Both the position numbers and the translations under genes were made by a program. From Burkholderiales bacterium (GTDB lineage: Bacteria > Pseudomonadota > Gammaproteobacteria > Burkholderiales > UBA11063), in NCBI GenBank assembly GCA_028693355.1, contig JAQUVM010000001.1, forward strand, positions 30,061 to 94,060: DNA of 64,000 bases, written 5' to 3'. The notes beneath the pieces are model-generated. The model had not been told where the DNA came from and did not search any database. It saw nothing but the letters and a program-made list of their open reading frames with translations. Of this stretch, positions 17,477 through 27,699 are shown piece by piece (the stretch's first letter is position 1; each line of letters opens with the position of its first letter).

Positions 17477-18844
17477 ATGCAAATATTTAATACTTTAAAC
17501 AAAATAAAAGAACCATTAGTAACAATTCAAGCAAATAAATTAAAAATGTATGTTTGTGGTCAAACTGTATATGACTATTGTCATCTTGGGCATGCTCGTA
17601 AAGCGGTTGTATTTGATATGATACGACGTTGGTTTATAGCAAGCGGTTATGAAGTTACTTTTGTAGAAAATATTACAGATATTGATGACAAAATTATTAC
17701 GCGTGCTAGTGAAAATAATGAAACGATTTATCAGTTAACAGAGCGTTTTACTAAGTATATGCATGAAGATTTTGATAGACTTGGTGTAATGCGTCCAGAT
17801 ATTCAACCTCGTGCAACTGATTATATTCCGCAGATGCTAAATATTGTACAAGGTTTAATTGATAAGGGATTTGCTTATCAAGCTTTAAATGGTGATGTAT
17901 ATTACCGTGTACGTAAATTTGATGGGTATGGTAAGTTATCAGGAAAGCATTTAGATGACCTATGTGCTGGTGAACGTGTAGATGTTGATGAAAATAAAGA
18001 AGATCCATTAGATTTTGTATTATGGAAGTCTGCAAAAGCAGATGAACCACATTGGGATTCACAATTTGGTAAAGGACGTCCAGGTTGGCATATTGAATGT
18101 TCAGCTATGTCAGAAGATATATTAGGCAAGCATTTTGATATACATGGTGGTGGTCAAGATTTGCAATTTCCACATCATGAAAATGAGATTGCGCAAAGTG
18201 AAGCTCATAATGGCTGTACTTTTGCTAAATATTGGATGCATAATGGGTTTCTAAATATAAATGATGAAAAAATGTCTAAATCATTAGGTAATTTTTTTAC
18301 ATTACGTGATGTGTTAGATGAGTATCAAGCAGAAGTAGTTAGATTTTTTATGCTAAGAAGTCATTATCGTAGCCCATTAAATTTTAGTCATGATAATTTA
18401 GTTGATGCAAAAAATACGTTAACTAAAATGTATCAAAGTTTACGTGTTTATAATAATTTACAATTAGATAAAGCAAAGATAGATTGGTCAAATGAATTTG
18501 CTTATAAATTTAAATCAGCAATGGATGATGATTTTAATACTTCGCTTGCAATTAGTGTTTTATTTGAATTATTATCTGAAATAAATCGTGCTAAAAACGA
18601 AGAGTTGGCAAATTTATTATTTAATTTAGCTAATTTAATTGGTATTTTAACAAGTAATCCAGAAGATTTTTTACAATCTGGATCTAATGTAGATGCTAAT
18701 TATGTTAATCAAATGATAGAAAAGCGTAAGCAAGCTCGTCTTGATAAAAATTTTGCTTTATCTGATGAAATTCGCGATAAATTATTATCCGAAGGAATTT
18801 TACTTGAAGATAGTAAAGATGGTACGATTTGGCGTAAAATTTAG
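17477..18844 (+). CDS. cysS: Cysteine--tRNA ligase
   Basis: KMYVCGQTVYDYCHLGHARKAVVFD...GRPGWHIECSAMS...HGGGQDLQFPHHENEIAQSEA...KMSKSLGNF. Confidence 0.98.
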   Translation: MQIFNTLNKIKEPLVTIQANKLKMYVCGQTVYDYCHLGHARKAVVFDMIRRWFIASGYEVTFVENITDIDDKIITRASENNETIYQLTERFTKYMHEDFDRLGVMRPDIQPRATDYIPQMLNIVQGLIDKGFAYQALNGDVYYRVRKFDGYGKLSGKHLDDLCAGERVDVDENKEDPLDFVLWKSAKADEPHWDSQFGKGRPGWHIECSAMSEDILGKHFDIHGGGQDLQFPHHENEIAQSEAHNGCTFAKYWMHNGFLNINDEKMSKSLGNFFTLRDVLDEYQAEVVRFFMLRSHYRSPLNFSHDNLVDAKNTLTKMYQSLRVYNNLQLDKAKIDWSNEFAYKFKSAMDDDFNTSLAISVLFELLSEINRAKNEELANLLFNLANLIGILTSNPEDFLQSGSNVDANYVNQMIEKRKQARLDKNFALSDEIRDKLLSEGILLEDSKDGTIWRKI

Positions 18845-18868
18845 CTGATTGTATTCATAATCATATAA

Positions 18869-18906
18869 AAATCAACCTAGATAATTATTATCTAGGTTGA
18901 TTTTTT
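18869..18906. terminator. Bidirectional terminator between convergent genes
   Basis: AAATCAACCTAGATAATTATTATCTAGGTTGATTTTTT. Confidence 0.88.
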
Positions 18907-18911
18907 AGTAA

Positions 18912-21104
18912 TTAATTACTATTTATTTTTGTATTAGTTTGATTAAAAAATAGTGTCCACATATCAATTTGAGCTTCAGTTGTATTATATGGACCATGAC
19001 CTTGACCTGCGTATGCTTTTAATAAATATGGATTAGTGCCACCAGCAGAATTTTGCATAGTTGCTGCAAATTTATAACTATGTGATGGTACAACTCTACC
19101 ATCTTCCATACCTGCCATGATTAACATAGATGGGTATGATATATTTCTTACATTTTGCAACGGAGAAATAGTCATTATATTATTAAACTGATCTTGGATT
19201 GAGCTATAACCAAAATCAGAATACCAAGTAAATCCATTTGTAAATAATTGATAACGTAATAGATCATGTACACCAACCATTGGGAATACGACTTTAAACA
19301 AATTAGGATTTTGTAATGCTGTAATAGCGGTTGTTATCCCACCATTAGATGCACCCCATAATGCTAATTTAGATGGGTTAGTATAGCCATTATTAATTAT
19401 ATAATTGGCAACTGTAGCAACATCGTTATAAGTATTTTGTTTATTGAATAATCTTCCACTATTATACCAAGAGGTTCCATATTCGCCACCTCCACGAACT
19501 TGAGCTACAACAGAAACACCACCACTTTTTAATAAAAGTATATTATTTTGATCAAAGAATGGTTTTACTGCAGTATCAAATCCACCGTAAACATAAATTA
19601 GAGCTGGGTTACTATTATCAAGTTTTATACCTTTTTTATGAGCTATAAATATTGAAATTTCTGCTCCATCAGTAGATGGTACAAAAAACTCTTTCATTTC
19701 GTAATCATTAGAATTAAATCCAAGGATTGAATCATTACCTATTTTGTTGCTAATTTGTGTATTAGGATTATAATTATATGCTCTCCATGGAGTAATCATG
19801 TTTGAATATTGATATTGAAATTCTGATGTTGATTCATTACAATCAAAAGCTTCATCATTTAGTCCACCTATACCTGGTAATTCAATATTTATAGGAGTAG
19901 AGTTATCACTCTCATAGCGATAAAGTTTACTTGCTCCGTTTACTAATACTTCTGCATAATAATAGTTCCCACAGATAGAAATTGCATTTACAATATCATT
20001 GTTATTTGCAGGGAGAATATTGTGCCAATTAGATGACTCTGTATTATTTGGGTTAACCGAAATAAGACGTTTTTGGGCAGCTCCTTGAGTAGTTTGAATT
20101 AATAAATTATTATTAGATTCTATATTAGCAATTGAAAATTCAGATTTATAATTATCTCCCAAAATCATAGTTGGTGGAACATTCATATTTGTGGGATCTA
20201 AGCTATAAATTTGACTATTTGTATCAATGTTAGTTTGGAAATAGAATATATCACTACTTAAGTTAGGATATAAATTTATGGATAAAATTTCTCCGCCACT
20301 AAATATTAATTTATCTGTAGATTGTGATGTGCCAATTTGGTGATAATAAAGATCTTGGTGATTATAATTAGAAGTATGAACATCGGTGATATTTTTTGGT
20401 TTTACATAGAAGAAACCATCATTATAAATAGTAAAAAAACTTGTTGAATATTTAATTTCATCATTTGGCATTAATTCTTTTGTATCATTGTTTATGACTG
20501 AGATTATTCCTGCATCAAGATTAGGATCTTGAGTTTTAGTAATTGTATATGCATTATCTGATGTAACACCAGTTTGAACAACACTTTCATCTTCGTTTAT
20601 TATACCAAGTTTATTTAAATCAAGAAATAGAGTACCAACGTTATTAATATTATTCGTAACATATATCTTATTATCCACAGAAACGTGTTCAAAATTACTG
20701 CGATGATTTGGTTTAGTATTAAAGTTAATTTTTTTATCTTTGGTGTAATAATATTTATCATTTACTTTAATAAAATGACGATTTATTATATGATCATTTT
20801 TTAATGATTTAAGCGTTGAGTATTGCGTTAAAAGATTTTCTACTATAGTATATTCTGGTAACTTACTAATGTAACTATTACTAAAATAATTTTGATTATC
20901 TACCCATTCTAATGTTTGATCGCTATTAATACTCTCCATCCATTGATACGGGTCAGCAACTATATTACCAAAATAATTATTTGTAGTATCTGTAGCTAGA
21001 GATGCAGGATAGTTTAATTTTTTAGGTCCATTATTTGGGCTACTTCCACCACTGCAAGATATAATTCCCGAGGCTGATAACAAACAAATTAATATTTTTT
21101 TCAC
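18912..21104 (-). CDS. Prolyl oligopeptidase family (S9) lipoprotein
   Basis: Lipobox GIISCSGGSS; PYQWMESINS, VRGGGEYGTSWYNSG, LALWGASNGGITT, GMEDGRVVPSHSYKFAA. Confidence 0.92.
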   Translation of the reverse strand: MKKILICLLSASGIISCSGGSSPNNGPKKLNYPASLATDTTNNYFGNIVADPYQWMESINSDQTLEWVDNQNYFSNSYISKLPEYTIVENLLTQYSTLKSLKNDHIINRHFIKVNDKYYYTKDKKINFNTKPNHRSNFEHVSVDNKIYVTNNINNVGTLFLDLNKLGIINEDESVVQTGVTSDNAYTITKTQDPNLDAGIISVINNDTKELMPNDEIKYSTSFFTIYNDGFFYVKPKNITDVHTSNYNHQDLYYHQIGTSQSTDKLIFSGGEILSINLYPNLSSDIFYFQTNIDTNSQIYSLDPTNMNVPPTMILGDNYKSEFSIANIESNNNLLIQTTQGAAQKRLISVNPNNTESSNWHNILPANNNDIVNAISICGNYYYAEVLVNGASKLYRYESDNSTPINIELPGIGGLNDEAFDCNESTSEFQYQYSNMITPWRAYNYNPNTQISNKIGNDSILGFNSNDYEMKEFFVPSTDGAEISIFIAHKKGIKLDNSNPALIYVYGGFDTAVKPFFDQNNILLLKSGGVSVVAQVRGGGEYGTSWYNSGRLFNKQNTYNDVATVANYIINNGYTNPSKLALWGASNGGITTAITALQNPNLFKVVFPMVGVHDLLRYQLFTNGFTWYSDFGYSSIQDQFNNIMTISPLQNVRNISYPSMLIMAGMEDGRVVPSHSYKFAATMQNSAGGTNPYLLKAYAGQGHGPYNTTEAQIDMWTLFFNQTNTKINSN

Positions 21105-21284
21105 AATATTTTCTTCTTTTATAGATATATTACAACTTTTTATGGATAATTATAACATTGGTGTTTTATTAAATCTATCCAAGATTAGGAATTTATAAAA
21201 TATAGGTTTTATTATTGATTATAGTATATTGTTTTATAAATTATGTAATAATAGTCAAGTAAAAGGATTTTTATAGGTGATATT

Positions 21285-22979
21285 ATGAACTATTGTAATG
21301 GTAAAAAAATCTATAATACTGTATCTAAAGCAAATAATACTGCAGAATATGTAGTGGCTCGTTTAGCTGATTTGGGTATATCTCATGCATTCACAATTCC
21401 TGGTGATTTTGCTTTTCCTATTGATCATGCTCTTGTATCAAATAATAAATTAAAAAATATCATTAATGCTAATGAATTAAACGCTAGCTATGCTGCGGAT
21501 GGTTATGCTCGTATTAGTGGTGCTGCTATTTTGTGTACTACATATGCGGTAGGCGAATTAAGCGCACTTAATGGCGTTATGGGAGCTAAAGCTGAGAACT
21601 TAGTAGTCTTTCATCTAGTTGGTACACCAAATGATGCAGCTATAGCTAAACGTCGTCAAATTCATCATACATTAGGTGATGGTGTATTTGGAAATTTTGC
21701 TGATTTATCAGCTGCAGCTACTTGTGTATCTGCGGTAATTACACCAGATAATGCTAGATCTGAAATGAACCGTGTTATAAAAGAAGCATTTAAGCATCGT
21801 AAACCTGCATATATACAAATTTCTTTTGATGATGGTAATCGTCCAGTTACTGATACTACTTCTGAGGATGATAATTGTCACGAAATAGTAAGTAATCCAC
21901 AGCAATTAACACAAGCAGTTAAATTGATTACTGAAGCATTAAATGATAATAAAAAAATAGTAGCAATACCATCAATTAAATTAGATAGATTTGGCATTAC
22001 AGAGCAAGCTTTAAAATTAGTTGAGAAGTTAAATATTCCGTTTGTGATTATGCCACATGATAAAAGTGTATTTTCGGAACATCATCCACAATATGCTGGG
22101 TTTTATGCCGGATTATTATCTGATGATGGAGTATCTGAATTAGTTGAAAGTGCGGATTTAATCTTAAATATTGGTGATGTTTTTTGGTCTGATTTTAATA
22201 CATCAGGGTTTACAAATAATTTAGACTTAAGTAAAGTTTTAAATTTAGCACCACATTATGTAGAAAACCAAAAAGAACGAATTACAAACGTTTATTTATC
22301 AGAATTACTTGATATTTTACTTGAGGATGTAGAGAGTATTAATTATGTGCATATACATAAGCACCCACAATTAAAACAATTACCAATAAATAAAGATAAG
22401 TTAACTTTAAAATCTTTTTATAATCAATTATTACATTTTTTAAAACCAAATGATAATTTAGTTGTTGAAACTGGATCTTCTTCCCTAAACCTACCTAAAT
22501 TTAAAATCCCAGATGGCACAAAATATTTTAATCAAACCTTATGGGGATCAATTGGTTGGGCAACTCCTGCTACGCTTGGAGTATCATTAGCTGATACAAA
22601 TTCACGAGCAATCTTAGTAACAGGTGAAGGATCACATCAATTAACCTTAAATGAGTTAGGAGTAATGGGACGTTATAAAATTAATCCAATAATATTTTGT
22701 ATTAATAATGATGGCTATATGGTTGAGAGAGCTTTAGAACTTAATCCTGATTATAGTTATGATGATGTGGCTAGATTAAATTATACTAAGTTACCAGAGG
22801 CATTTGCTTGTAACAATTGGCTAGTATTTAAGGTAAAAACTGAAAAAGAGTTATCTGATGCAATTAAAGAAGCAAGAAATCATCCATACGGGGTTTATAT
22901 TGAAGTAATCACAGGTAAGTATGATTATGGTGATACGCTAAACTTCTTTAATAGTCATTTAAAAGATATGTATGGCTAA
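21285..22979 (+). CDS. Thiamine pyrophosphate-dependent decarboxylase (indolepyruvate/pyruvate decarboxylase-like)
   Basis: NELNASYAADGYARISGAAILCTTYAVGELSALNGVMGA...GEGSHQLTLNELGVMGRYKINPIIFCINNDGYMVER. Confidence 0.92.
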   Translation: MNYCNGKKIYNTVSKANNTAEYVVARLADLGISHAFTIPGDFAFPIDHALVSNNKLKNIINANELNASYAADGYARISGAAILCTTYAVGELSALNGVMGAKAENLVVFHLVGTPNDAAIAKRRQIHHTLGDGVFGNFADLSAAATCVSAVITPDNARSEMNRVIKEAFKHRKPAYIQISFDDGNRPVTDTTSEDDNCHEIVSNPQQLTQAVKLITEALNDNKKIVAIPSIKLDRFGITEQALKLVEKLNIPFVIMPHDKSVFSEHHPQYAGFYAGLLSDDGVSELVESADLILNIGDVFWSDFNTSGFTNNLDLSKVLNLAPHYVENQKERITNVYLSELLDILLEDVESINYVHIHKHPQLKQLPINKDKLTLKSFYNQLLHFLKPNDNLVVETGSSSLNLPKFKIPDGTKYFNQTLWGSIGWATPATLGVSLADTNSRAILVTGEGSHQLTLNELGVMGRYKINPIIFCINNDGYMVERALELNPDYSYDDVARLNYTKLPEAFACNNWLVFKVKTEKELSDAIKEARNHPYGVYIEVITGKYDYGDTLNFFNSHLKDMYG

Positions 22980-22996
22980 TATTTTACAGATTTAAT

Positions 22997-23446
22997 TTAT
23001 TTAGCTTGTGTAGTAAGCCATTTATTAATAGCATTAGCAAAATTAGCTTTATCTTGCGTAGAAAATGGTTTGCTATGACTAGTTACCTGTAAATTATCTC
23101 TTAGATGCGCTATTAGATCACGTACGGCAAGTTGTTGTTGGATATTTTGCGCTGTATATAATTTACCAGATGTAGTTAATGTCTCAGCACCTTTAGCAAT
23201 TACTTGGCTTGCCAGAGGGATATCGTTACTAATTACTAAATCACCTGTATCCACAAGTTTGACAATTTCATCATCAGCTACATCAAAGCCACGCGCTACT
23301 TGGAGTAAGCGTAAATTTGGCAAAATGGGTAGTGTTAAAAATTGATTAGTTACAAAAATTATTTCATGTTTTAAGTTTTTAGCAAGATTAAAAAGAACTT
23401 CTTTGACAGGTTTTGGACAGGCATCTGCATCTATATATATTTTCAT
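22997..23446 (-). CDS. YaiI/YqxD (UPF0178) family protein
   Basis: MKIYIDADACPKPVKEVLF...VTNQF...VARGFDVADDEIV...VISNDIPLASQVI. Confidence 0.93.
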   Translation of the reverse strand: MKIYIDADACPKPVKEVLFNLAKNLKHEIIFVTNQFLTLPILPNLRLLQVARGFDVADDEIVKLVDTGDLVISNDIPLASQVIAKGAETLTTSGKLYTAQNIQQQLAVRDLIAHLRDNLQVTSHSKPFSTQDKANFANAINKWLTTQAK

Positions 23447-23498
23447 TAATTTTTCTTGTAATTTATACGTTATAAAGTTGTTTATTATAGTTACGGAT

Positions 23499-23606
23499 TA
23501 TAGCTCACTTCACATTAAATTACTATATTTGGCAAAGAGCAGAACTTATAATTAATAAGTAAGGAACTGCATCAGGTGTAGTAATTTAAGAGCTTAATGG
23601 GCTATA
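23499..23606. mobile_element. MITE-like element, copy B1
   Basis: TATAGCTCA-CTTCACATTAAATTACTA / TATAGCCCATTAAGCTCTTAAATTACTA inverted ends; core resembles the 8208 element. Confidence 0.75.
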
Positions 23607-23649
23607 TAATAGCTTTTGAATTTATGATATAATTGGTGTTTAAAAACGT

Positions 23650-23753
23650 TATAGCTAACTCACTATAAACTGCATTGCTTGATTTGTTCCTAAATATTCA
23701 TAGGTCCCGTTACTCATCGTGTTGTACATTTTAGTTTGAGGTTATGCGATATA
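23650..23753. mobile_element. MITE-like element, copy B2 (opposite orientation to 8208 copy)
   Basis: Starts TATAGCTAACTCACTATAAACTG; aligns to reverse complement of 8208-8314 (TCCTAA..ATT.ATAGGT..CTCAT.G..TTGTACA). Confidence 0.75.
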
Positions 23754-23773
23754 TATTAAGGCATTAGAGTATT

Positions 23774-24961
23774 ATGCAATTTCAACTATCAGACCGTGCT
23801 GGCACATTAAAAGCATCAGAAATTCGTGAGTTATTAAAGATAACCGAACAACCAGATATTATTTCATTTGCAGGTGGATTGCCTGCACCAGAATTTTTCC
23901 CCGCTAAAGAATTAGCACAATTAACACAAGAGATTTTAGCAACAGATGGCAAGGTTGCATTGCAGTATAGCCCCACAGAGGGATACGCTTTATTAAGAGA
24001 AATAATTGCTACTAAATCAATGGCAAAAGCTCAGGTAAATACTGTTAAAGATGAAATTTTAATTACTGCTGGTTCTCAGCAAGGTTTAGATTTTTGTGCA
24101 AAGTTATTTTTAAATGATGGCGATTATTTAATTTGTGAAGATCCAAGTTATCTTGGAGCTATTAATGTTTTTAATGCTTGTCATGCTAAATATTTGACTA
24201 TACCAATGGATGATAATGGTATGATTGTTGATGAATTAGAAAAGCTTTTGCAATCAGGAAAAAGAGCTAAATTTATTTATACTATTCCAGATTTTCAAAA
24301 CCCGACAGGTGTTACGATGTCTGTAGAGCGTCGTAAAAAATTAGTTGAATTAGCTAATCAATATCAAATACCTGTTATTGAAGATAACCCATATGGTGAT
24401 GTGGTTTTTGATGGTGAGCGCTTACCATCTATCAAGAGCTTTGATAAAAATGGCTGGGTAATTTATCTAGGTTCATTTTCAAAAACATTATGTCCTGGTT
24501 TACGTATAGGTTGGGTTTGTGCCTTACCTGAGTTATTGCAAAAGTTTATTTTATTAAAGCAAATTAGTGATTTACAATGTAATACGTTGACTCAAAGAGA
24601 GGTTGCTCATTACATGCGTGATTATGATTTAGATAAACATGTAAATCAAGTTATCACGGTTTATCGCAATCGTCGTGATCTAATGATAAATACAATGAAA
24701 GAATATTTCCCTACAAATATTAAATATACCTATCCAAATGGTGGTTTATTTACTTGGGTAACCTTACCTGATCATATTAATGCGGCTGAACTTTTAGAGG
24801 AAGCTTTAAAAGATAAAGTAGCCTTTGTACCTGGTGCGCCATTTTTTCCAAATGGTGGTCATAAAAACTACTTACGTCTGAATTATTCTAATATGTCTGA
24901 AGACAAAATTGTGGAAGGTATAAAAAGACTAGCTAATGTTCTGATTAGATTTATTTCATAA
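23774..24961 (+). CDS. PLP-dependent aminotransferase, class I/II (2-aminoadipate/AAT-I MocR-like)
   Basis: IISFAGGLPAPEFFPAKEL...LQYSPTEGYALLREII...DFQNPTGVTMSVERRKKL...YLGSFSKTLCPGLRIGWV. Confidence 0.94.
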   Translation: MQFQLSDRAGTLKASEIRELLKITEQPDIISFAGGLPAPEFFPAKELAQLTQEILATDGKVALQYSPTEGYALLREIIATKSMAKAQVNTVKDEILITAGSQQGLDFCAKLFLNDGDYLICEDPSYLGAINVFNACHAKYLTIPMDDNGMIVDELEKLLQSGKRAKFIYTIPDFQNPTGVTMSVERRKKLVELANQYQIPVIEDNPYGDVVFDGERLPSIKSFDKNGWVIYLGSFSKTLCPGLRIGWVCALPELLQKFILLKQISDLQCNTLTQREVAHYMRDYDLDKHVNQVITVYRNRRDLMINTMKEYFPTNIKYTYPNGGLFTWVTLPDHINAAELLEEALKDKVAFVPGAPFFPNGGHKNYLRLNYSNMSEDKIVEGIKRLANVLIRFIS

Positions 24962-24980
24962 ACTATCATATTCTTGCTGT

Positions 24981-25019
24981 AAAAAAGCTTCTCATTTAAT
25001 GATGAGAAGCTTTTTTAAT
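24981..25019. terminator. Bidirectional terminator
   Basis: AAAAAAGCTTCTCATTTAATGATGAGAAGCTTTTTT. Confidence 0.9.
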
Positions 25020-25048
25020 AATGGCAATAAATAATCAGCTAGTTGAAG

Positions 25049-26250
25049 TTATGTTGATTTTTGTGGTTTATATAAATAAAAATATACAATAGTAATAGCA
25101 GACATCAATAAGACATATACCCATATAATTGTAGTTAGATTATTTATATGCGTAAGACTAACTATAAATGAAATCGTGGCATTCAATCCACCATTTATCA
25201 AATACATTATAGCAGTCGCTGTACCTATAATATGTCCGAACATTGCTAATCCAGAACCTAGGGATAGCAGAAAAATAAAACCAGAAGCGATGAACATCAT
25301 TAGACTTATAATAACCAACAATGTAACACTATTTGGATAAAAATAGCTAAGAATTAGACCGATAATTGCAGCAGCTAGAAAAAATATTATAGATATGCTT
25401 AATATTTGTGAGGCTAAAAAATGACGTAATAATTTTTTAACTACTATAGTTGTTATTACATATCCAACACCCAATAATAGTGCTATTTTTCCAAAAAATA
25501 CAGGAGAATGATGCAGCATTTCTTGGATAAAAAAAGGTGCCATAGTATGAAAGGATAGTATTAATGAGTATGACATACCCATCATTATTGGTAATGCAAT
25601 AAAAGTACGAGATTTTAAAACTTCGAGCATGTTTCTCTGTATAGTTTTAAATTTTAATGGTTGTCGATTAAAATGAGTTTCTGGAACTATAAAAAATACA
25701 CTAATAAAATTAAGTAAACTAACTATGCTAAAGAAATAAAAACAAGACTGCCAACCAAAATTCTCTTGTAAATAACTACCAATAAGTGGTCCAATTACAG
25801 GTCCTAAACCCCACATCATACCGATTACAGCTCCAAGATGAACTAACTTATCCTTTGGCACTATATCAGAAAAAGCAGCTCTAACTACTATTGCAGACAT
25901 ACCCATAGTTATGCCTTGTATAAAACGAGATGCTAAAAGGACATTTATTTCTGGAAATAAGACAGGTACAATACTAATCACAGAAAATAAAAATAAACCT
26001 ATCCGTAGTATATTTCGTCTCCCATAAGCATCAGATATAAATCCTGCAAAGAAGTTACCAAAAGCAAATCCAAATAAGAATGTAGTGAATGTTTCTTTTG
26101 CTAGGCTATCTGAGATATTTAATTGGCTTGATATTGCTGGTAATGATGGTGCAATTAAATCAATAGTCATACCTAATAAAGGCATAACCATTAGTAATGT
26201 CCAGATAATGGTAGTTGATTGTTTATTGCTTAAATTTAGCTTGTTTTCCA
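25049..26250 (-). CDS. MFS transporter, Bcr/CflA drug-resistance type (start moved to ATG at 26250)
   Basis: 12-TM; GMTIDLIAPSLPAISSQL, GFISDAYGRRNILRIG, RFIQGITMG, GPVIGPLIGSYL. Confidence 0.9.
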
Positions 26251-26314
26251 TATAACCTCTGTAATAGATATTGATTTTATTTTTAGGGAGTAATAATAGC
26301 ACTTTTGATATAGT

Positions 26315-26739
26315 TTAGAAGTTTTCCATCGCATTATCCCATGTCTTTATCATTTCTTTGCCAATCTCTTGAAATTTAGAGTTTTTCTCAATCTCAATTA
26401 ATAGCTCTTGCTTGACTTTATTATGTGTGTGATGTCTTTGTAAGTTAATCTATCAATATGGCTTAGTTTTGGATTAGAATTATCACTAGTATCAAGGATC
26501 ATTACTTTTGCTTGTACTCCTGCTATTCCAGAGTTTGCACCATATTTATTTAATAAAGATTCTAATAACTCTTCTGTTCCTTCATAAGTTTTAAACTGTT
26601 GTAAATTTAATCCAATAGTATCTATAACGTTATCCTTATTATTTTCACTATTAAATGTAATTAAAATAAACTTATTATTATTTTGTTCTGAAGTAAAAAG
26701 ATTTCCAATATAATTAGCAGAAGTAAAAACATCAATCAT
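26315..26739 (-). pseudogene. hipA: hipA pseudogene with internal deletion and frameshift
   Basis: N-term ends ...NSGIAGVQAKVMILD...DRLTYKDITHIIKSSKSY*; next frame continues KQELLIEIEKNSKFQEIGKEMIKTWDNAMENF*, HipA C-tail-like; kinase core absent. Confidence 0.72.
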
Positions 26740-26986
26740 GATTATTTCTTTCTTTTATTAAATCTTGTAATGTTGGTCTTATATTTTTGGGTTTTGCTAT
26801 TATTTCCAAACCAAGTAACTCACATAATAATATAATTTTATTAATACCAATTTCATTAACAGAAGCATTTTCAATTTGTGATAATGTTACTCGGCTAATG
26901 CCTGTATTTTGTGCTAATTCTAATTGTGTAATTTTTAGCTTTTTTCTGTTTTGAGCAATTATTTGCCCTAATTCGGATAGATTCAT
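26732..26986 (-). CDS. hipB: HipB-like HTH antitoxin/transcriptional regulator
   Basis: LGQIIAQNRKKLKITQLELAQNTGISRVTLSQIENASVNEIGINKIILLCELLGLEI; overlaps hipA start. Confidence 0.87.
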   Translation of the reverse strand: MNLSELGQIIAQNRKKLKITQLELAQNTGISRVTLSQIENASVNEIGINKIILLCELLGLEIIAKPKNIRPTLQDLIKERNNHD

Positions 26987-27156
26987 TTTTGTTTATTTCT
27001 TATGTAGATGTAATATATATTTTACAAATTTGTAATAATTATAACAAATATAAAGTATATTTTACAAATTGGTGCAATGTAGTTTTGTATTATGCTTTAT
27101 ATGCAATATAGGAAAGAAAGGTTTTTGACAGCTGTAAAATGGTAGTAAATGGATTA

Positions 27157-27387
27157 TTACCAAGCTCTGAGGAGGTTACAAGCTAATGTAAATTGGTTAG
27201 TTTTTTGATTTAATTTATTGATATGTGATTCAACAGTTGATATCTTTAATCCAAGGGCATCTACTGTTTGCTTATTATTAACATAAATTACAAAGTAAAT
27301 TAATGAACCTGATGAGAATTGATCACAAAATATATCACAAGTAATAATAGACAAGATTATGCAAATCGATAAACAAAAATCTAACAA
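27157..27387 (-). pseudogene. LuxR-type HTH remnant (tentative)
   Basis: KQTVDALGLKISTVESHINKLNQKTN resembles LuxR recognition helix; rest unrelated/short. Confidence 0.35.
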
Positions 27388-27699
27388 ATAATTGGTAGTA
27401 TAACTAAAAACAAATATCAGATATTGAGGCTATATTATTAGCTGTATTAGGGAAAATTAAAATGCCACATAAAATAATTAAGTTATCAATAGTATTATTA
27501 ACAACATTAATTTTATTATACCGTGTAGTGTAAGTACTGATTTGTACTTCGCTTTGCCAGATGAGTATAATTATAATTTAGATGCTGCACACTATTAATT
27601 ACTCTAACAGTAATAAATAAAATATCATACGTTATTATGAATTAAAATACTGTTCTAATAAATAATTAGTTCGATGTAAAGTCTGGATATGTGTAAAAA

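Noticed and set aside
17751-18129. Minus-strand ORFs at 17751-18062 and 17902-18129
   Set aside because: Antisense to cysS; His/Gln-rich low-complexity translation typical of shadow ORFs.
20671-20679. Extra TTATCCACA DnaA box
   Set aside because: Single copy inside the S9 peptidase coding region; no clustering.
26398-26739. HipS-like short protein of a tripartite HipBST system
   Set aside because: The ORF extends into the kinase-proximal SGVQxK motif and is followed in another frame by a HipA-like C-tail, with no hipT downstream; internal deletion is the simpler reading.
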